DNA of 64,000 bases from Chromobacterium subtsugae (GCF_001676875.1 NZ_JYKA01000004.1:248001-312000), one strand, 5' to 3'; counted from the first letter of the stretch, positions 18,603 to 29,486 are shown. The notes: a model not told the origin generated them from the letters alone. Program-made: numbers and translations.

Positions 18603-18625
18603 AAAGCCGGGCATCGCCCGGCTTT
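18603..18625. terminator. Bidirectional terminator between ferritin-like gene and ilvC
   Basis: AAAGCCGGGC and GCCCGGCTTT form a 10-bp stem with loop ATC. An A-run on the left and T-rich sequence on the right let it serve both convergent genes. Confidence 0.85.
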
Positions 18626-18652
18626 CTGTTTGCCAACCCGTAAACCGATGGG

Positions 18653-20218
<1,566 letters not shown>

Positions 20219-21985
20219 TTAGCACATATTGCCGTAGTCACGGTTGTTCTCGAAAGGCACCTGCTGGATGTCGCGCATGTGCGGCGGCAGGTCCATCTCA
20301 TCCAGCCCCTTGCCGTTCTGGATCATCGGGAACACGTTTTCCGACTGGTCGGTGCGGAAATCCAGGAACACCAGACGCTCCTTCAGCTTGTCGCTGAACG
20401 CCTCGCGCAGCACCGGCTCGACGTCGGCCGGGTTCTCCACCTTGAAGCCGACGTGGCCGTAGGCCTCGGCGATCTTGACGAAGTCCGGCAACGCGTCCAT
20501 GTAGGACTCGGAGTAGCGGGTGCCGTAGAAGAACTCCTGCCACTGCCGCACCATGCCCAGGTAGCGGTTGTTCAGCGCCACCACCTTCACCGGGGTGTGG
20601 TACTGCTTGGCGGTGGACAGCTCCTGGATGTTCATCTGGATCGAGCCCTCGCCGGTGATGCAGGCCACCTGGGCGTTGGGGTTGGCCAGTTGCGCGCCGA
20701 TCGCCGCCGGCAGGCCGAAGCCCATGGTGCCGAGGCCGCCGGAGTTCAGCCATTGCTTGGGGCGGTCGAACTTGTAGTACTGCGCCGCCCACATCTGGTG
20801 CTGGCCGACGTCGGAGGTGATGATGGCCTGGCCGCCGGTGATCTCGTACAGCTGCTGCACCACCATCTGCGGCTTGATCAGCTCGCTGGACGGCGTATAC
20901 AGCAGACAGTCGTGGCCGCGCCATTCCTCAATCTGCTTCCACCACTGGTTCAGCGCCGAGCCATCCGGCTTCTGGCCGGACTGCTTCAGCTGCTCCAGCA
21001 TTTCCTTCAGCACCAGCTTGACGTCGCCGACGATGGGTATGTCGGCGCGCACGCGCTTGGAGATCGACGACGGGTCGACGTCGATGTGGATGATCTTCTT
21101 GGGACGGCCGAGGAAATGCGACGGCACGCTGATCACGCGGTCGTCGAAACGCGCGCCGATGGCTACCAGCACGTCGCAATGCTGCATCGCCATATTGGCT
21201 TCGTAGGTGCCATGCATGCCCAGCATGCCGAGGAACTGGCGGTCCGAGCCCGGATAGGCGCCCAGGCCCATCAGCGTGTTGGTGCACGGCAGGTTCAAGG
21301 AGCGCACCAGCTCGGTCACCTCGGCCTCGGCGCGGCCCTGCACCGCGCCGCCGCCGACATAAATGAAGGGACGCTTGGCCTCAAGCAGCAGGTTGACTGC
21401 CTTCTTGATTTGTCCGCTGTGCCCGCGGGTGGCCGGCACGTAGGAGCGGATGTGCACGCTTTCCGGGTAATGGAATTCCGCGCGCTGCTGGGTGATGTCC
21501 TTCGGGATGTCCACCACCACCGGGCCAGGCCGGCCGCTCTTGGCGATGTAGAACGCCTTCTTGATGGTGGCGGCGATCTCGTTCACGTCCTTGATCAGGA
21601 AGTTGTGCTTCACACAGGGACGAGTGATGCCCACCATGTCCACTTCCTGGAACGCGTCCAGGCCGATGGCCGGCGACGGCACCTGGCCGGAGATCACCAC
21701 CATCGGGATGGAGTCCATATACGCGGTGGCGATGCCGGTGACGGCATTGGTCGCGCCGGGACCGGAGGTCACCAGCGCCACGCCCACCTTGTCGCTGGAG
21801 CGCGAGTAGGCGTCGGCGGCATGCACCGCGGCCTGCTCGTGCCTGACCAGCACGTGTTTGAACTTGTCTTGCCGGAAGATGGCATCGTAGATTTCCAGTA
21901 CCGCGCCGCCCGGATAGCCGAATACGAATTCGGCCCCCTCTTCCTGCAGGCAGCGGACTACTATTTCGGCGCCCGATATCTGCAT
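20219..21985 (-). CDS. ilvI: Acetolactate synthase large (catalytic) subunit
   Basis: Thiamine-diphosphate enzyme that makes acetolactate or acetohydroxybutyrate from pyruvate. The 588-residue product shows the N-terminal catalytic glutamate region VFGYPGGAVLEIYD and VRHEQAAVHAADAY, GPGATNAVTGIATAYMDSIP, and the ThDP site ACITGEGSIQMNIQELSTA (GDG-type motif with Glu replacing Asp) followed by LNNRYLGMVRQWQ. First gene of the leftward operon. No leader peptide was recognised in the 170 bases upstream. Confidence 0.97.
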   Translation of the reverse strand: MQISGAEIVVRCLQEEGAEFVFGYPGGAVLEIYDAIFRQDKFKHVLVRHEQAAVHAADAYSRSSDKVGVALVTSGPGATNAVTGIATAYMDSIPMVVISGQVPSPAIGLDAFQEVDMVGITRPCVKHNFLIKDVNEIAATIKKAFYIAKSGRPGPVVVDIPKDITQQRAEFHYPESVHIRSYVPATRGHSGQIKKAVNLLLEAKRPFIYVGGGAVQGRAEAEVTELVRSLNLPCTNTLMGLGAYPGSDRQFLGMLGMHGTYEANMAMQHCDVLVAIGARFDDRVISVPSHFLGRPKKIIHIDVDPSSISKRVRADIPIVGDVKLVLKEMLEQLKQSGQKPDGSALNQWWKQIEEWRGHDCLLYTPSSELIKPQMVVQQLYEITGGQAIITSDVGQHQMWAAQYYKFDRPKQWLNSGGLGTMGFGLPAAIGAQLANPNAQVACITGEGSIQMNIQELSTAKQYHTPVKVVALNNRYLGMVRQWQEFFYGTRYSESYMDALPDFVKIAEAYGHVGFKVENPADVEPVLREAFSDKLKERLVFLDFRTDQSENVFPMIQNGKGLDEMDLPPHMRDIQQVPFENNRDYGNMC

Positions 21986-22178
21986 ATCGCCTCTATTTCA
22001 TGTTGATTTCATCCCGTTTGCTCAAAGACCTTAGCGTATTGCTCAAACCATGGTCAAGCGATTTTGTGCAGGTGCAAAAAAGCGCTAAATCACGGTTATT
22101 TCAGGAGAAAAACTCGTACTAGCCTAGCGATTCCTGCTCTGTTACCATCGCAGGTTGGCATCAACCTGAAACGCACAG

Positions 22179-22745
22179 ATGGCAAGCCGCAAGGAAATGG
22201 CCGACTTTCTGCAGTCGGTGGAAAAACGCGCCTTCAAGCAGGCGCTGTACGCGGTGCGCCAGGAAGACAATGCGCTGGACATCGTGCAGGACTCGATGAT
22301 GAAGCTGGCCGACCGCTACGCGCACGCGCCTGCCGACGAACTGCCGCTGATCTTCCAGCGCATCCTGCAGAACACCATCCGCGACCACTACCGACGCAGC
22401 AAGGTGCGCAGCTTCGTCAGCACCCTATTGTCCTCGCTGATCCCCACCCATGCCGAGGACGACAGCCCGGATCCGCTGGAAACCCTGGACGTGGCCGCCG
22501 ACGAGGCGCACACCAATCCTGAGCAGTGGTACCAGCGCAAGGAAGTGGCGCAGATGATAGACGCCTCCCTGCAGCTCCTGCCCGCCCGTCAACGCGAGGC
22601 CTTCCTGCTGCGTTACTGGGAAGGACTGGATGTTGCCGAAACCGCCCAGGTGATGGGGTGCTCGGAGGGCAGCGTGAAGACGCATTGCTCGCGCGCCAAC
22701 CACACCCTGGCCGCCATTCTTGCGCAAAAGGGAGTACTGCTATGA
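22179..22745 (+). CDS. RNA polymerase sigma factor, ECF (sigma-24) type
   Basis: A 188-residue sigma-70 family factor with region 2 (about 8-75; RQEDNALDIVQDSMMKL) and region 4 (about 125-185; LPARQREAFLLRYWEGLDVAETAQVMGCSEGSVKTHCSRA), separated by an acidic linker. It heads a block sigma / DUF3619 / DUF3106 / RDD that is conserved in betaproteobacteria, as I recall it. The neighbours may contain its anti-sigma function. Its stop overlaps the next start by four bases (ATGA). The target regulon is unknown. Confidence 0.92.
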   Translation: MASRKEMADFLQSVEKRAFKQALYAVRQEDNALDIVQDSMMKLADRYAHAPADELPLIFQRILQNTIRDHYRRSKVRSFVSTLLSSLIPTHAEDDSPDPLETLDVAADEAHTNPEQWYQRKEVAQMIDASLQLLPARQREAFLLRYWEGLDVAETAQVMGCSEGSVKTHCSRANHTLAAILAQKGVLL

Positions 22746-23122
22746 ATCACGCCAACGATAGCCAAGGCGACCATTTGCCGTCCCACATCACCCGCATTCT
22801 GGACACCCCCACCGCCGAACCCACCCACGCCCAGATGGAGCGCCTGAAAGTCGCCCGCGCCCGCGCGCTGCAGCGCTTCGACCAGCGCGCCGCCGAACAC
22901 ATCAGCCTGCAGGAAAGACTGGCGATCTGGGCACAGCGCCATACGCTGCTGCTCAAGCGCGGCGGCGCCGCGCTGGGCTTCGCCGTGGTCACCGGGGCCG
23001 GCCTGATGCTGCTGGACGGCCTGCTGGTGGAGAGCGAAGCGGTCGACGCCGCGGTGCTGTCGCAGGACCTGCCGCTCAACTCCCTGCTGGAGCCCAATTT
23101 CAGCCGGGGGCTGCATGAGTAA
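22742..23122 (+). CDS. DUF3619 membrane protein, possible anti-sigma factor
   Basis: A 126-residue protein with a hydrophilic N-terminal part (about 1-75, with many basic residues) and one membrane helix (about 80-100) followed by a short tail. This layout and the ATGA overlap with the sigma gene suggest that it sequesters the sigma factor at the membrane, but this is inference. It matches the DUF3619 family, for which I know no experimental function. Its end overlaps the next gene by eight bases. Confidence 0.82.
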   Translation: MNHANDSQGDHLPSHITRILDTPTAEPTHAQMERLKVARARALQRFDQRAAEHISLQERLAIWAQRHTLLLKRGGAALGFAVVTGAGLMLLDGLLVESEAVDAAVLSQDLPLNSLLEPNFSRGLHE

Positions 23123-23507
23123 GACCAGACGCCTGGCCTGCTCGCTGGGCCTGGCCAGCCTCTTCGCCGCCGCCTTGGCGCAAGCTTCTCCCCTGGCGGA
23201 TCCCCGCTGGGATCAATTGAACAGCGAACAGCAGCAGGTGCTGTCGCCGCTGGCGGCGGAATGGAACCGTTACGCGCCCAACAAGAAGCAGAACCTGCTC
23301 GCCATCGTCCCCCGCTTCATCGACCTGCCGCCCAAGCAGCAGCAAAGAGTGCGGCAGCGGCTCAAGGCCTGGTCGGAGCTCAGCCAGCCGCAACGCGACG
23401 AGATCCGCGCCAACTGGAAAAAATTGCAGCAGCTGCCGCCCGAGCAGCGCGAGCGCGTGATGCGGCGCCTGCGCGAGGGCGGCGCCAAACCGGAAACCCC
23501 GCAATAA
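23115..23507 (+). CDS. DUF3106 exported protein
   Basis: A 130-residue protein with a signal peptide (cleavage after AQAS, about residue 25) and a helical, Gln/Arg-rich mature part: WDQLNSEQQQVLSPLAAEWN, LPPKQQQRVRQRLKAWSEL, LPPEQRERVMRRLRE. The repeated LxPxQxxR pattern is typical of DUF3106 and resembles periplasmic stress sensors such as CpxP or Spy in its helical LTxxQ style. A role as periplasmic sensor for the sigma factor is only a guess. It overlaps the preceding gene by eight bases. Confidence 0.82.
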   Translation: MSKTRRLACSLGLASLFAAALAQASPLADPRWDQLNSEQQQVLSPLAAEWNRYAPNKKQNLLAIVPRFIDLPPKQQQRVRQRLKAWSELSQPQRDEIRANWKKLQQLPPEQRERVMRRLREGGAKPETPQ

Positions 23508-23508
23508 G

Positions 23509-24024
23509 ATGAACGACTTTCCCGTCCCCAGCCTGCTCCGCTGCCTGGCCAGCCTGTGCTACGAAACGCTGGTGCTGGTCGCCATCATGCTGCTGGTCGG
23601 CGCCGCGCTCACGCCGCTGCAGTTGGTGCTGGGCCAGGATTCGGCGCTGCTGCACGCGCTGATCCAGCTGGGCGTGGCCGCCGCGCTGTTCGCCTATTTC
23701 GGCTACTGCTGGACCCGCAGCGGCCAGACCGTGGCGATGAAAACCTGGCATATCCGCCTGGTGGCGGCCGATGGCCGGCTGCTTGGCTGGCAGCAGGCGC
23801 TGATGCGCTTCGCCATCGCCGCCATGCTGTTCGTCGGCCTGCCGGTGGTGTCCTACCTGGGCTGGCAACGCAGCTACGGCGACCATCCCGCCGTCAAATG
23901 GCTGGCGCTGATCTGGTGGCTGCTGCCTTTCCTCGCGCGCTACTACGACAAGGACAAGCGCCATCTGCACGACCGCCTGGCCGGCACCCGCCTGCTGGTG
24001 CTGCCCAAGCCGCCGCGCCGCTAG
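23509..24024 (+). CDS. RDD family membrane protein
   Basis: A 171-residue inner-membrane protein with the RDD-family layout: an N-terminal LLRCLASLCYETLVLVAIMLL helix, a second helix, TVAMKTWHIRLVAADGR and a final helix followed by LHDRLAGTRLLVLP, where the HDRxxGT wording is characteristic. Function of the family is uncertain; some members act as ion antiporters. Last gene of the sigma block. Its stop codon directly abuts the stop of the convergent LysR gene, with no base between. Confidence 0.88.
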   Translation: MNDFPVPSLLRCLASLCYETLVLVAIMLLVGAALTPLQLVLGQDSALLHALIQLGVAAALFAYFGYCWTRSGQTVAMKTWHIRLVAADGRLLGWQQALMRFAIAAMLFVGLPVVSYLGWQRSYGDHPAVKWLALIWWLLPFLARYYDKDKRHLHDRLAGTRLLVLPKPPRR

Positions 24025-24918
24025 TCATCCCCGCAATTGCGGCGCGTCGGCCGCGAAGTCCAGCAGCGCGTCCAGCACCGCCCGCACCCGCGCCGGCAGC
24101 GCGCGCCGCTGCGGCCACACCGCGTAAACCGGCCGGGCGGCGATCTCCCACTGCTCCAGCACGCGCACCAGCCGCCCTTCCGCCAATTGCCGGTGGCAGA
24201 TGCTGAGCGGGCTGACCGCGATGCCGGCCCCCGCCTCCGCCAGGCGGCGCGTCAGCAGCATGTCGTTGGCCTGCAAATCGGGCTCCGCCGGCCAGGCGGC
24301 CTCCTCGCCGGTTTCCGCATGCCGCAGCCGCCAACGCTCAAACGGCTCGGCCAGCAGCAAGCGGTGCGCCGCCAGATCGGCCGGCCGCTCCAACTTGCCG
24401 TGCGCAGCCTGATAGTCCGGCGCCGCCACCAGCATGGTGCGCACCATGCCGACCTTGCGCTGCCGCAGCGCGGCGTCCGATTGCTCCCCCACCCGCAGGG
24501 CCAGATCGGCCATGCCGCTGTATAAATCATCCAGGCTGTTGTTCAGCTTCAATTCCAGCTTGAGCCGCGGATGCTCGCGCAGCAGGCGCGTCCACACCGG
24601 CAGCAGCATGTCGTTGGCCATGCTCAGCGGCGCCAGCAGCCTCACCACGCCCTCCACCCGGTTCAGCATTCCATCCAGCGCGGCCGTTTCCCGCCGCAGC
24701 GCCGCCAATAGCGGCTTGCAGCGCTCGTAGTATTGCCAGCCCTCGTTGGTCGGCGCCAGCCGGCGCGCGCTGCGGTTCAGCAGCTTGCAGTCCAGGCCCG
24801 CCTCCAAGGCCTGCAGGCGGCGGGTCAGGGTCGGCGCCGGCATCCCCAGCCGCTTGGCCGCCGCGTTCAGGCTGCCGGCATCCACGATCGCCACGAATAG
24901 TTCCAGATCATCCAGCAT
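24025..24918 (-). CDS. LysR-family transcriptional regulator
   Basis: A 297-residue LysR-type regulator: N-terminal winged helix-turn-helix (MLDDLELFVAIVDAGSLNAA, then RLGMPAPTLTRRLQALEAGL) and a C-terminal periplasmic-binding-protein-like effector domain. The start is uncertain: ATG at 24918 fits family alignment, while the frame is open to 24972; neither has a strong ribosome site. It is divergent from the AhpD-like gene at 25141, a common arrangement in which LysR controls its neighbour, so that gene is the likely target (inference). Confidence 0.9.
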   Translation of the reverse strand: MLDDLELFVAIVDAGSLNAAAKRLGMPAPTLTRRLQALEAGLDCKLLNRSARRLAPTNEGWQYYERCKPLLAALRRETAALDGMLNRVEGVVRLLAPLSMANDMLLPVWTRLLREHPRLKLELKLNNSLDDLYSGMADLALRVGEQSDAALRQRKVGMVRTMLVAAPDYQAAHGKLERPADLAAHRLLLAEPFERWRLRHAETGEEAAWPAEPDLQANDMLLTRRLAEAGAGIAVSPLSICHRQLAEGRLVRVLEQWEIAARPVYAVWPQRRALPARVRAVLDALLDFAADAPQLRG

Positions 24919-25140
24919 GATTGCAAAAACGGAATTTGAGATTGATTTTTTGATTCTATTTTCATAATCCATGTTTGGCTAGACTGCGTTCATCCAATCG
25001 AAACCAGCCAAACCATGAACCCGACGCCGCGCCCACGCCTGCCCCTTTCGACGCGGATGCCGCTGGGCCTGGCCGCTGCCGGGGCGCTTCGATCCATCCG
25101 CCGACGGCGCTTCGGCCCATCACGCAACAGGAGCAAGACC

Positions 25141-25569
25141 ATGAGAGTCGATTACACCCAACTGTCGCCCAAGGCTTACCAAGGCCTGCTGGCCTGCAAG
25201 AACGCGCTGGCGGAAAGCCCGCTGGGCCTGCCCTTGATCGAATTGGCGTATTTGCGGATCGCCCAGCTCAACGGCTGCGTGTTCTGCCTGAAACTGCACA
25301 GCCATGCGCTGCGCCGCAGGGGAGAAAGCCAGGAGAAGCTCGACGCGCTGGCCGGATGGGATGTGGCGGAAGAAAAGCTGTTCACGCCGCGCGAAAGAGC
25401 CGCCATCACCTGGACCGAGGCAGTCACCCGCATAGGCGAAAGCCGCGCGCCGGACAGCGTCTACCTGCCGCTGCGCGAACACTTCAGCGACGCGGAGATT
25501 TCCGACCTGACGCTGGCCATCGCGCTGATGAACGCCTTCACCCGCGTCGCGGTGGCGGTGCGGCAGTAA
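25141..25569 (+). CDS. Carboxymuconolactone decarboxylase / AhpD-like protein
   Basis: A 142-residue helical protein of the CMD/AhpD superfamily. It contains LNGCVFCLKLHSHALR, the CxxC...H active-site pattern of alkylhydroperoxidase-like members, followed by ERAAITWTEAVTRIGE. Such proteins reduce peroxides through the CxxC pair. AGGAG lies nine bases before the ATG; the open frame upstream (from 25015) is noise. It is divergent from a LysR gene that may regulate it, so an oxidative or electrophile stress role is plausible but unproven. Confidence 0.88.
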   Translation: MRVDYTQLSPKAYQGLLACKNALAESPLGLPLIELAYLRIAQLNGCVFCLKLHSHALRRRGESQEKLDALAGWDVAEEKLFTPRERAAITWTEAVTRIGESRAPDSVYLPLREHFSDAEISDLTLAIALMNAFTRVAVAVRQ

Positions 25570-25572
25570 GCT

Positions 25573-25863
25573 TCAGCCTGAATGGGCCGGGTGCCACACC
25601 AGCACCCGGTTCGCCGCCGGCAGCCATGCCCGCAGCGTCAGCAAGGCCTGTTGCCGGGCCGCGTCTTCGGCAGCCGCCGGAGACAACGCCAGCAAGTCCA
25701 GCGCCTTGCGGCAATCGCCCAGATCATGCCATTGCCAGCGGCCGCCCTGCCACGGCGCGAACAGGTTCAGCCAGTAAGTGGCCGGGTCGATGTCCTGCAG
25801 CACATTGCCGCTGAAGGGCAGATTGATCTGCGGCGCGAAAATCCAGAACCAGGGAAAAGGCAT
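25573..25863 (-). CDS. Conserved hypothetical protein (96 residues)
   Basis: Begins MPFPWFWIFAPQINLPFSGN and continues DIDPATYWLNLFAPW, then a helical, alanine-rich second half. The aromatic start looks like a small family I have seen in other proteobacteria without a function. GGAGG lies five bases before the ATG at 25863, which supports this start over the longer frame to 25989. Its stop is three bases from the convergent AhpD-like stop. No signal peptide or membrane segment is certain. Confidence 0.65.
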   Translation of the reverse strand: MPFPWFWIFAPQINLPFSGNVLQDIDPATYWLNLFAPWQGGRWQWHDLGDCRKALDLLALSPAAAEDAARQQALLTLRAWLPAANRVLVWHPAHSG

Positions 25864-26050
25864 GCGGCCTCCATGCGGAAGGCGGCAGGCCCGGATGGCC
25901 GCGCCGCCTCCGCTTGGTATAAGGCCGCGCGCGGCCAGGCGAAATACGTGCAAACACGATGCGCGGCGCTTATCCACAGCTTTGGCCATGGCGCGGACTT
26001 ATCCACAAAAAGGCGCAGCCGCCTCGCCTGGCCCCGCGCCCCAGCCCGAT

Positions 26051-27358
26051 TTACGCCGCGCGGCGGTACACCTCGCGGCCGGCGACATAGGTGGCCGCCA
26101 CCGCGCGGTCGTCGCCCAGCATCATCTGCACGAACAGAGCCTCCGACAAGTCGCGCGCGTAGCGCATGCGGAAATCCAGCAGCGGGGTGGAGCGCAGGTT
26201 CAGCACCGCCAGGTCGGCCTCCATGCCGACCGCCACGCTGCCCACCTTGTCGGCGATGCCCAGCGCCTCGGCGCCGCCGCGGGTGGCCAGATAGAAAGCC
26301 TGCGCGGCCGACAGTGGCTTGCCGTGGCTTTGCGCCGCCATATAAGCGGCGTTCATCGTCTGCAGCATCGAGAAGCTGGTGCCGGCGCCCAGGTCGGTGC
26401 CCAGCCCCACCGCCACCGGCCGGTCGCCCAGCACGCAGCGGCGCAGGTCCAGGCTGCCGGAGCCGAGGAAGAAATTGGAGGTCGGGCAATGCGCCAGCGA
26501 GGCGCCGCTGGCGTGGAACATCTCCAGCTCGGCGTCGGACAAATGAATGCCATGGCCATAGACCGCGCGCGGCCGCAGCAAGCCGTAGCGCTGATAGACG
26601 CTGGCGTAATCGCGGCAGCCGGGGAACAGCGCTTTGACCCAGGCGATCTCGTCGAGGTTTTCCGAGATGTGCGACTGGATCGGCACGTCGGGAAACTCCG
26701 CCGCCAGCGCGCCCAGCATTTCCAATTGGCCATGGCTGGACGTCGGCGCGAAGCGCGGGGTGATCACGTATTCGGCGCGGCCCCGGCCGTGCCAGCGCTG
26801 GATCAGCGCGCGCGAATCCTCATACGCGGTCAGCGGCGTGTCCAGCAGGGCGTCCGGCGCGTGGCGGTCCATGCACACCTTGCCGGCCAGGATGCGCAGG
26901 TCTATCCGCGCCGCTTCCTGCAACAGGATCTCCACCGAGGCGGAGTGCACGGTGCCGAACACGCAGCCGGTGGTGACGCCGTTGCGCAGCTGCTCGGACA
27001 AGAACACCTGCGCCACTTCGCGCGCGTGCACTTCATCGGCGAAGCCCTGCTCGGTGACGAAGGTGTAGTGATGCAGCCAGTCCAGCAGCTGCTCGCCGAA
27101 GGCCGCCATCATCTCGGTCTGCGGATAATGGACGTGGCAGTCGATGAAGCCCGGCAGGATCAGGTGCTCGGGGTAATGCGTCAGCCGGACATCCGGCGTC
27201 AGCGTCGGCAACAGCTTGGCCGCCGGGCCGCATGCCGCGATGCGGCCGTTTTCCATCACCACCAGCGCGTCGCGCTGGAATGCCAGGCTGTCCTGCTCGG
27301 CCTCCCGGAACGGGTTGCCCCGGAAAGTCAGCACATCGCCGCGTACCGCTGTTTTCAA
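26051..27358 (-). CDS. guaD: Guanine deaminase
   Basis: Hydrolyses guanine to xanthine and ammonia in purine salvage and catabolism. The 435-residue amidohydrolase has the zinc motif PGFIDCHVHYPQ near residue 70, SHISENLDE (zinc His), YGHGIHLSD, LAHCPTSNFFLGSG and the catalytic Asp in VGLGTDLGAGTS, all typical of GuaD. The start is TTG with GGGAG seven bases upstream; no ATG fits the conserved N-terminus. It is divergent from a MarR gene and shares with it an intergenic region carrying repeated ATCTTCA elements, so it is a likely target of that regulator. Confidence 0.95.
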   Translation of the reverse strand: MKTAVRGDVLTFRGNPFREAEQDSLAFQRDALVVMENGRIAACGPAAKLLPTLTPDVRLTHYPEHLILPGFIDCHVHYPQTEMMAAFGEQLLDWLHHYTFVTEQGFADEVHAREVAQVFLSEQLRNGVTTGCVFGTVHSASVEILLQEAARIDLRILAGKVCMDRHAPDALLDTPLTAYEDSRALIQRWHGRGRAEYVITPRFAPTSSHGQLEMLGALAAEFPDVPIQSHISENLDEIAWVKALFPGCRDYASVYQRYGLLRPRAVYGHGIHLSDAELEMFHASGASLAHCPTSNFFLGSGSLDLRRCVLGDRPVAVGLGTDLGAGTSFSMLQTMNAAYMAAQSHGKPLSAAQAFYLATRGGAEALGIADKVGSVAVGMEADLAVLNLRSTPLLDFRMRYARDLSEALFVQMMLGDDRAVAATYVAGREVYRRAA

Positions 27359-27418
27359 GCTTCGCTCCCGCCGCGTCAGGCGGCCTTGTCGCGCCGGTGC
27401 GGAAGCCGCGGCGCATTT

Positions 27419-27538
27419 ATCTTCACATAAAGAATCTTCATGTATAAATATAGCCGCGTTTCACGCCTCTGGCAAATCCGCCGCCGCGGCGCAAGCGCCA
27501 AAGCGCTGATCTTCAACAACTTGTCTTTAGATGAAGAT
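27419..27538. promoter_or_regulatory. Repeated ATCTTCA elements between guaD and the MarR gene
   Basis: ATCTTCA occurs at 27419, 27434 and 27509, and its inverse TGAAGAT at 27532-27538. The first two are 15 bases apart, and the last two face each other. The elements lie in AT-rich sequence between divergent genes and may be operator half-sites for the MarR protein (inference). Confidence 0.45.
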
Positions 27539-27614
27539 AGTATATTTTCAAGTCGTGATACTCTTGCGCCCGAACCCGTTTGCCGCGTTTACCTTTGGAT
27601 CAGGAACCAGCAGC

Positions 27615-28112
27615 ATGCAGCAAGTACCAGACCAGATTGACCGTATCGTCGCCCTGTGGAACGAGGTCCGCCCCGACCTGGACACCTCGTCCACCCAAGT
27701 CATCGGCCGCATCGTGCGGATGGAATACTTCATCACCCGCCGGGTGCTGCAGGACTTGTCCCGGCACAATTTAAATGTAGGCGAATTCGACGTGCTGGCG
27801 GCGCTGCGCCGCGGCGGCGAGCCCTACCAGCTGTCGCCCAACCAGCTGCAAGGCATGGTGCTGATTTCATCCGGCGCGCTGACCAACCGCATCAACCGGC
27901 TGGAAGAAGCCGCGCTGGTCAGCCGCTCGCCCGATCCGGACGACCGCCGCGGCGTGATCGTCACCCTCACCGCCAAAGGCCTGCAGGTGATAGAAGACGC
28001 CGCCGGCCACCACCTGGCGGCGGAGGCGGAGCTGATGGAAATGCTGGACGCCGACGAGCGCGACACGCTGGCGCGGCTGCTGAAGAAGATGCTGCAGGCG
28101 CAGGAAGACTGA
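27615..28112 (+). CDS. MarR-family transcriptional regulator
   Basis: A 165-residue winged-helix regulator: RMEYFITRRVLQDLSRHNLNVGEFDVLAALRRGG, recognition-helix region SSGALTNRINRLEEAALVSR and the wing DPDDRRGVIVTLTAKG. The ATG at 27615 follows CAGGAA and agrees with family length; the frame extends upstream to 27531 without support. Divergent from guaD, and probably autoregulatory through the repeated elements between them. Purine compounds are ligands of some MarR proteins, so urate- or xanthine-type control is possible but unproven. Confidence 0.9.
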   Translation: MQQVPDQIDRIVALWNEVRPDLDTSSTQVIGRIVRMEYFITRRVLQDLSRHNLNVGEFDVLAALRRGGEPYQLSPNQLQGMVLISSGALTNRINRLEEAALVSRSPDPDDRRGVIVTLTAKGLQVIEDAAGHHLAAEAELMEMLDADERDTLARLLKKMLQAQED

Positions 28113-28181
28113 TTCCGCGAACAGGCCGCCCCCGGGCGGCCTTGATTTCGCCCTTCGCCCGGCAAGGCGACGCCACGCCGC

Positions 28182-29486
28182 TCACCCCAAGAGCAGCGCG
28201 CAGTTGGCGGCCAATATCAGCCAGAACAGACCCCAGCCGCAGACGACTACCCAACGCAGGGCGGCGTGCGCGCCCATCAGCGCCCGGTCCCCGGTCATCC
28301 GCAGCAGCGGCCACATCGCCAGCGGCAGCTGCAGGCTCAGCACCACCTGGCTCCACACCAGCAGCGGGCCGACGGCACTCTCCCCCCACCAGCCGATGCC
28401 TCCCGCCGCCGGCAGCAAGGCCAGCGCGCGGGTGATCAGCCGCCGCTGGTAGCACGGAATGCGGATCTTGAGGAAGCCGTCCATGATCACCTGGCCGGCG
28501 ACGGTGCCGGTCAAGGTGGCGCTTTGGCCGGCGGCCAGCAAGGCGACGCCGAACAGCAACGCCGCCAGCGAGCCGGCCAGCGGGCGGATCAGTTCGTGGG
28601 CGTCGGCGATGTCGGCCACCGCGGTATGGCCGGCGGCATGAAAGGCGCTGCCCGCAAGCACCAGGATGGCGCCGTTGACCAGCATCGCCAGCAGCAGCGA
28701 GGCGATGGTGTCGATCCGGCACAGCAGCAGCGTCTGCCGCAACGCGCCGTCTCCCCCCTCCACCCGCCGGGTCTGCACCACCGACGAATGCAGGTACAGA
28801 TTGTGCGGCATGATGGTGGCGCCGACGATGCCCAGCGCCAGCACCACGGCCTTGTCCATGTCGTGCGCCGGCAAGCTGGGCGCCAGGCCGGCCGCCACCG
28901 CCGGCCAATGGGTATCCAGCAGCGCCAGTTGCGCCAGAAAGCACAGGGTGATGGTGGCGATCAGCCCCAGCACGATGGCCTCCAGCTGGCGAAAGCCCCG
29001 TCCCTTCAGCCCCAGCACGATCAGCGTGTCGAACGCGGTCAGCGCCACGCCCCACAGCAGCGGCACGCCGAACAGCAGTTTGAACGCCAGCGCGCAGCCC
29101 AGCACTTCGGCGACGTCGCAGGCGACGATGGAGACTTCGGCGCTCAGCCAGTGAAGCAGGCGGCCGGCGCGGCCGTAGCGCGCGGCGCTGGCCTGCGCCA
29201 GGTCCATGCCGGTCACCAGCCCCAGCCCGGCCGCCAGCATCTGCAACAGCATCGCGGCGATGCCGGACAGCATCACCACCCACAGCAGCTGGTAGCCGAA
29301 GCGCGAGCCGGCCTCGATGTCGGTCGCCCAGTTGCCCGGGTCCATATAGCCGACCGCCACCAGCAGGCCGGGGCCGGCGAAGCGGCGCAGGCGCTGGCTG
29401 AACGAGGCGCGCGCGTCTATGCGTATGCTGCCGTTGACCTCGGCCGGGCAGAACGGCGCGGTGGCGGTGGTGGGGAGGGAGAACAT
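28182..29486 (-). CDS. mntH: Nramp-family divalent metal transporter (MntH)
   Basis: Proton-coupled Mn2+/Fe2+ importer. The 434-residue protein has eleven membrane helices and both metal-site motifs: DPGNWATD (49-56) in helix 1 and GATIMPHNLYLHSS in helix 6, where the methionine and the alanine before it select transition metals. About 45 polar residues precede the DPGN motif. ATG at 29486 with GGGAGGGAG nearby. Convergent with the MarR gene, with 69 bases between them. No MntR or Fur box was recognised. Confidence 0.93.
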   Translation of the reverse strand: MFSLPTTATAPFCPAEVNGSIRIDARASFSQRLRRFAGPGLLVAVGYMDPGNWATDIEAGSRFGYQLLWVVMLSGIAAMLLQMLAAGLGLVTGMDLAQASAARYGRAGRLLHWLSAEVSIVACDVAEVLGCALAFKLLFGVPLLWGVALTAFDTLIVLGLKGRGFRQLEAIVLGLIATITLCFLAQLALLDTHWPAVAAGLAPSLPAHDMDKAVVLALGIVGATIMPHNLYLHSSVVQTRRVEGGDGALRQTLLLCRIDTIASLLLAMLVNGAILVLAGSAFHAAGHTAVADIADAHELIRPLAGSLAALLFGVALLAAGQSATLTGTVAGQVIMDGFLKIRIPCYQRRLITRALALLPAAGGIGWWGESAVGPLLVWSQVVLSLQLPLAMWPLLRMTGDRALMGAHAALRWVVVCGWGLFWLILAANCALLLG

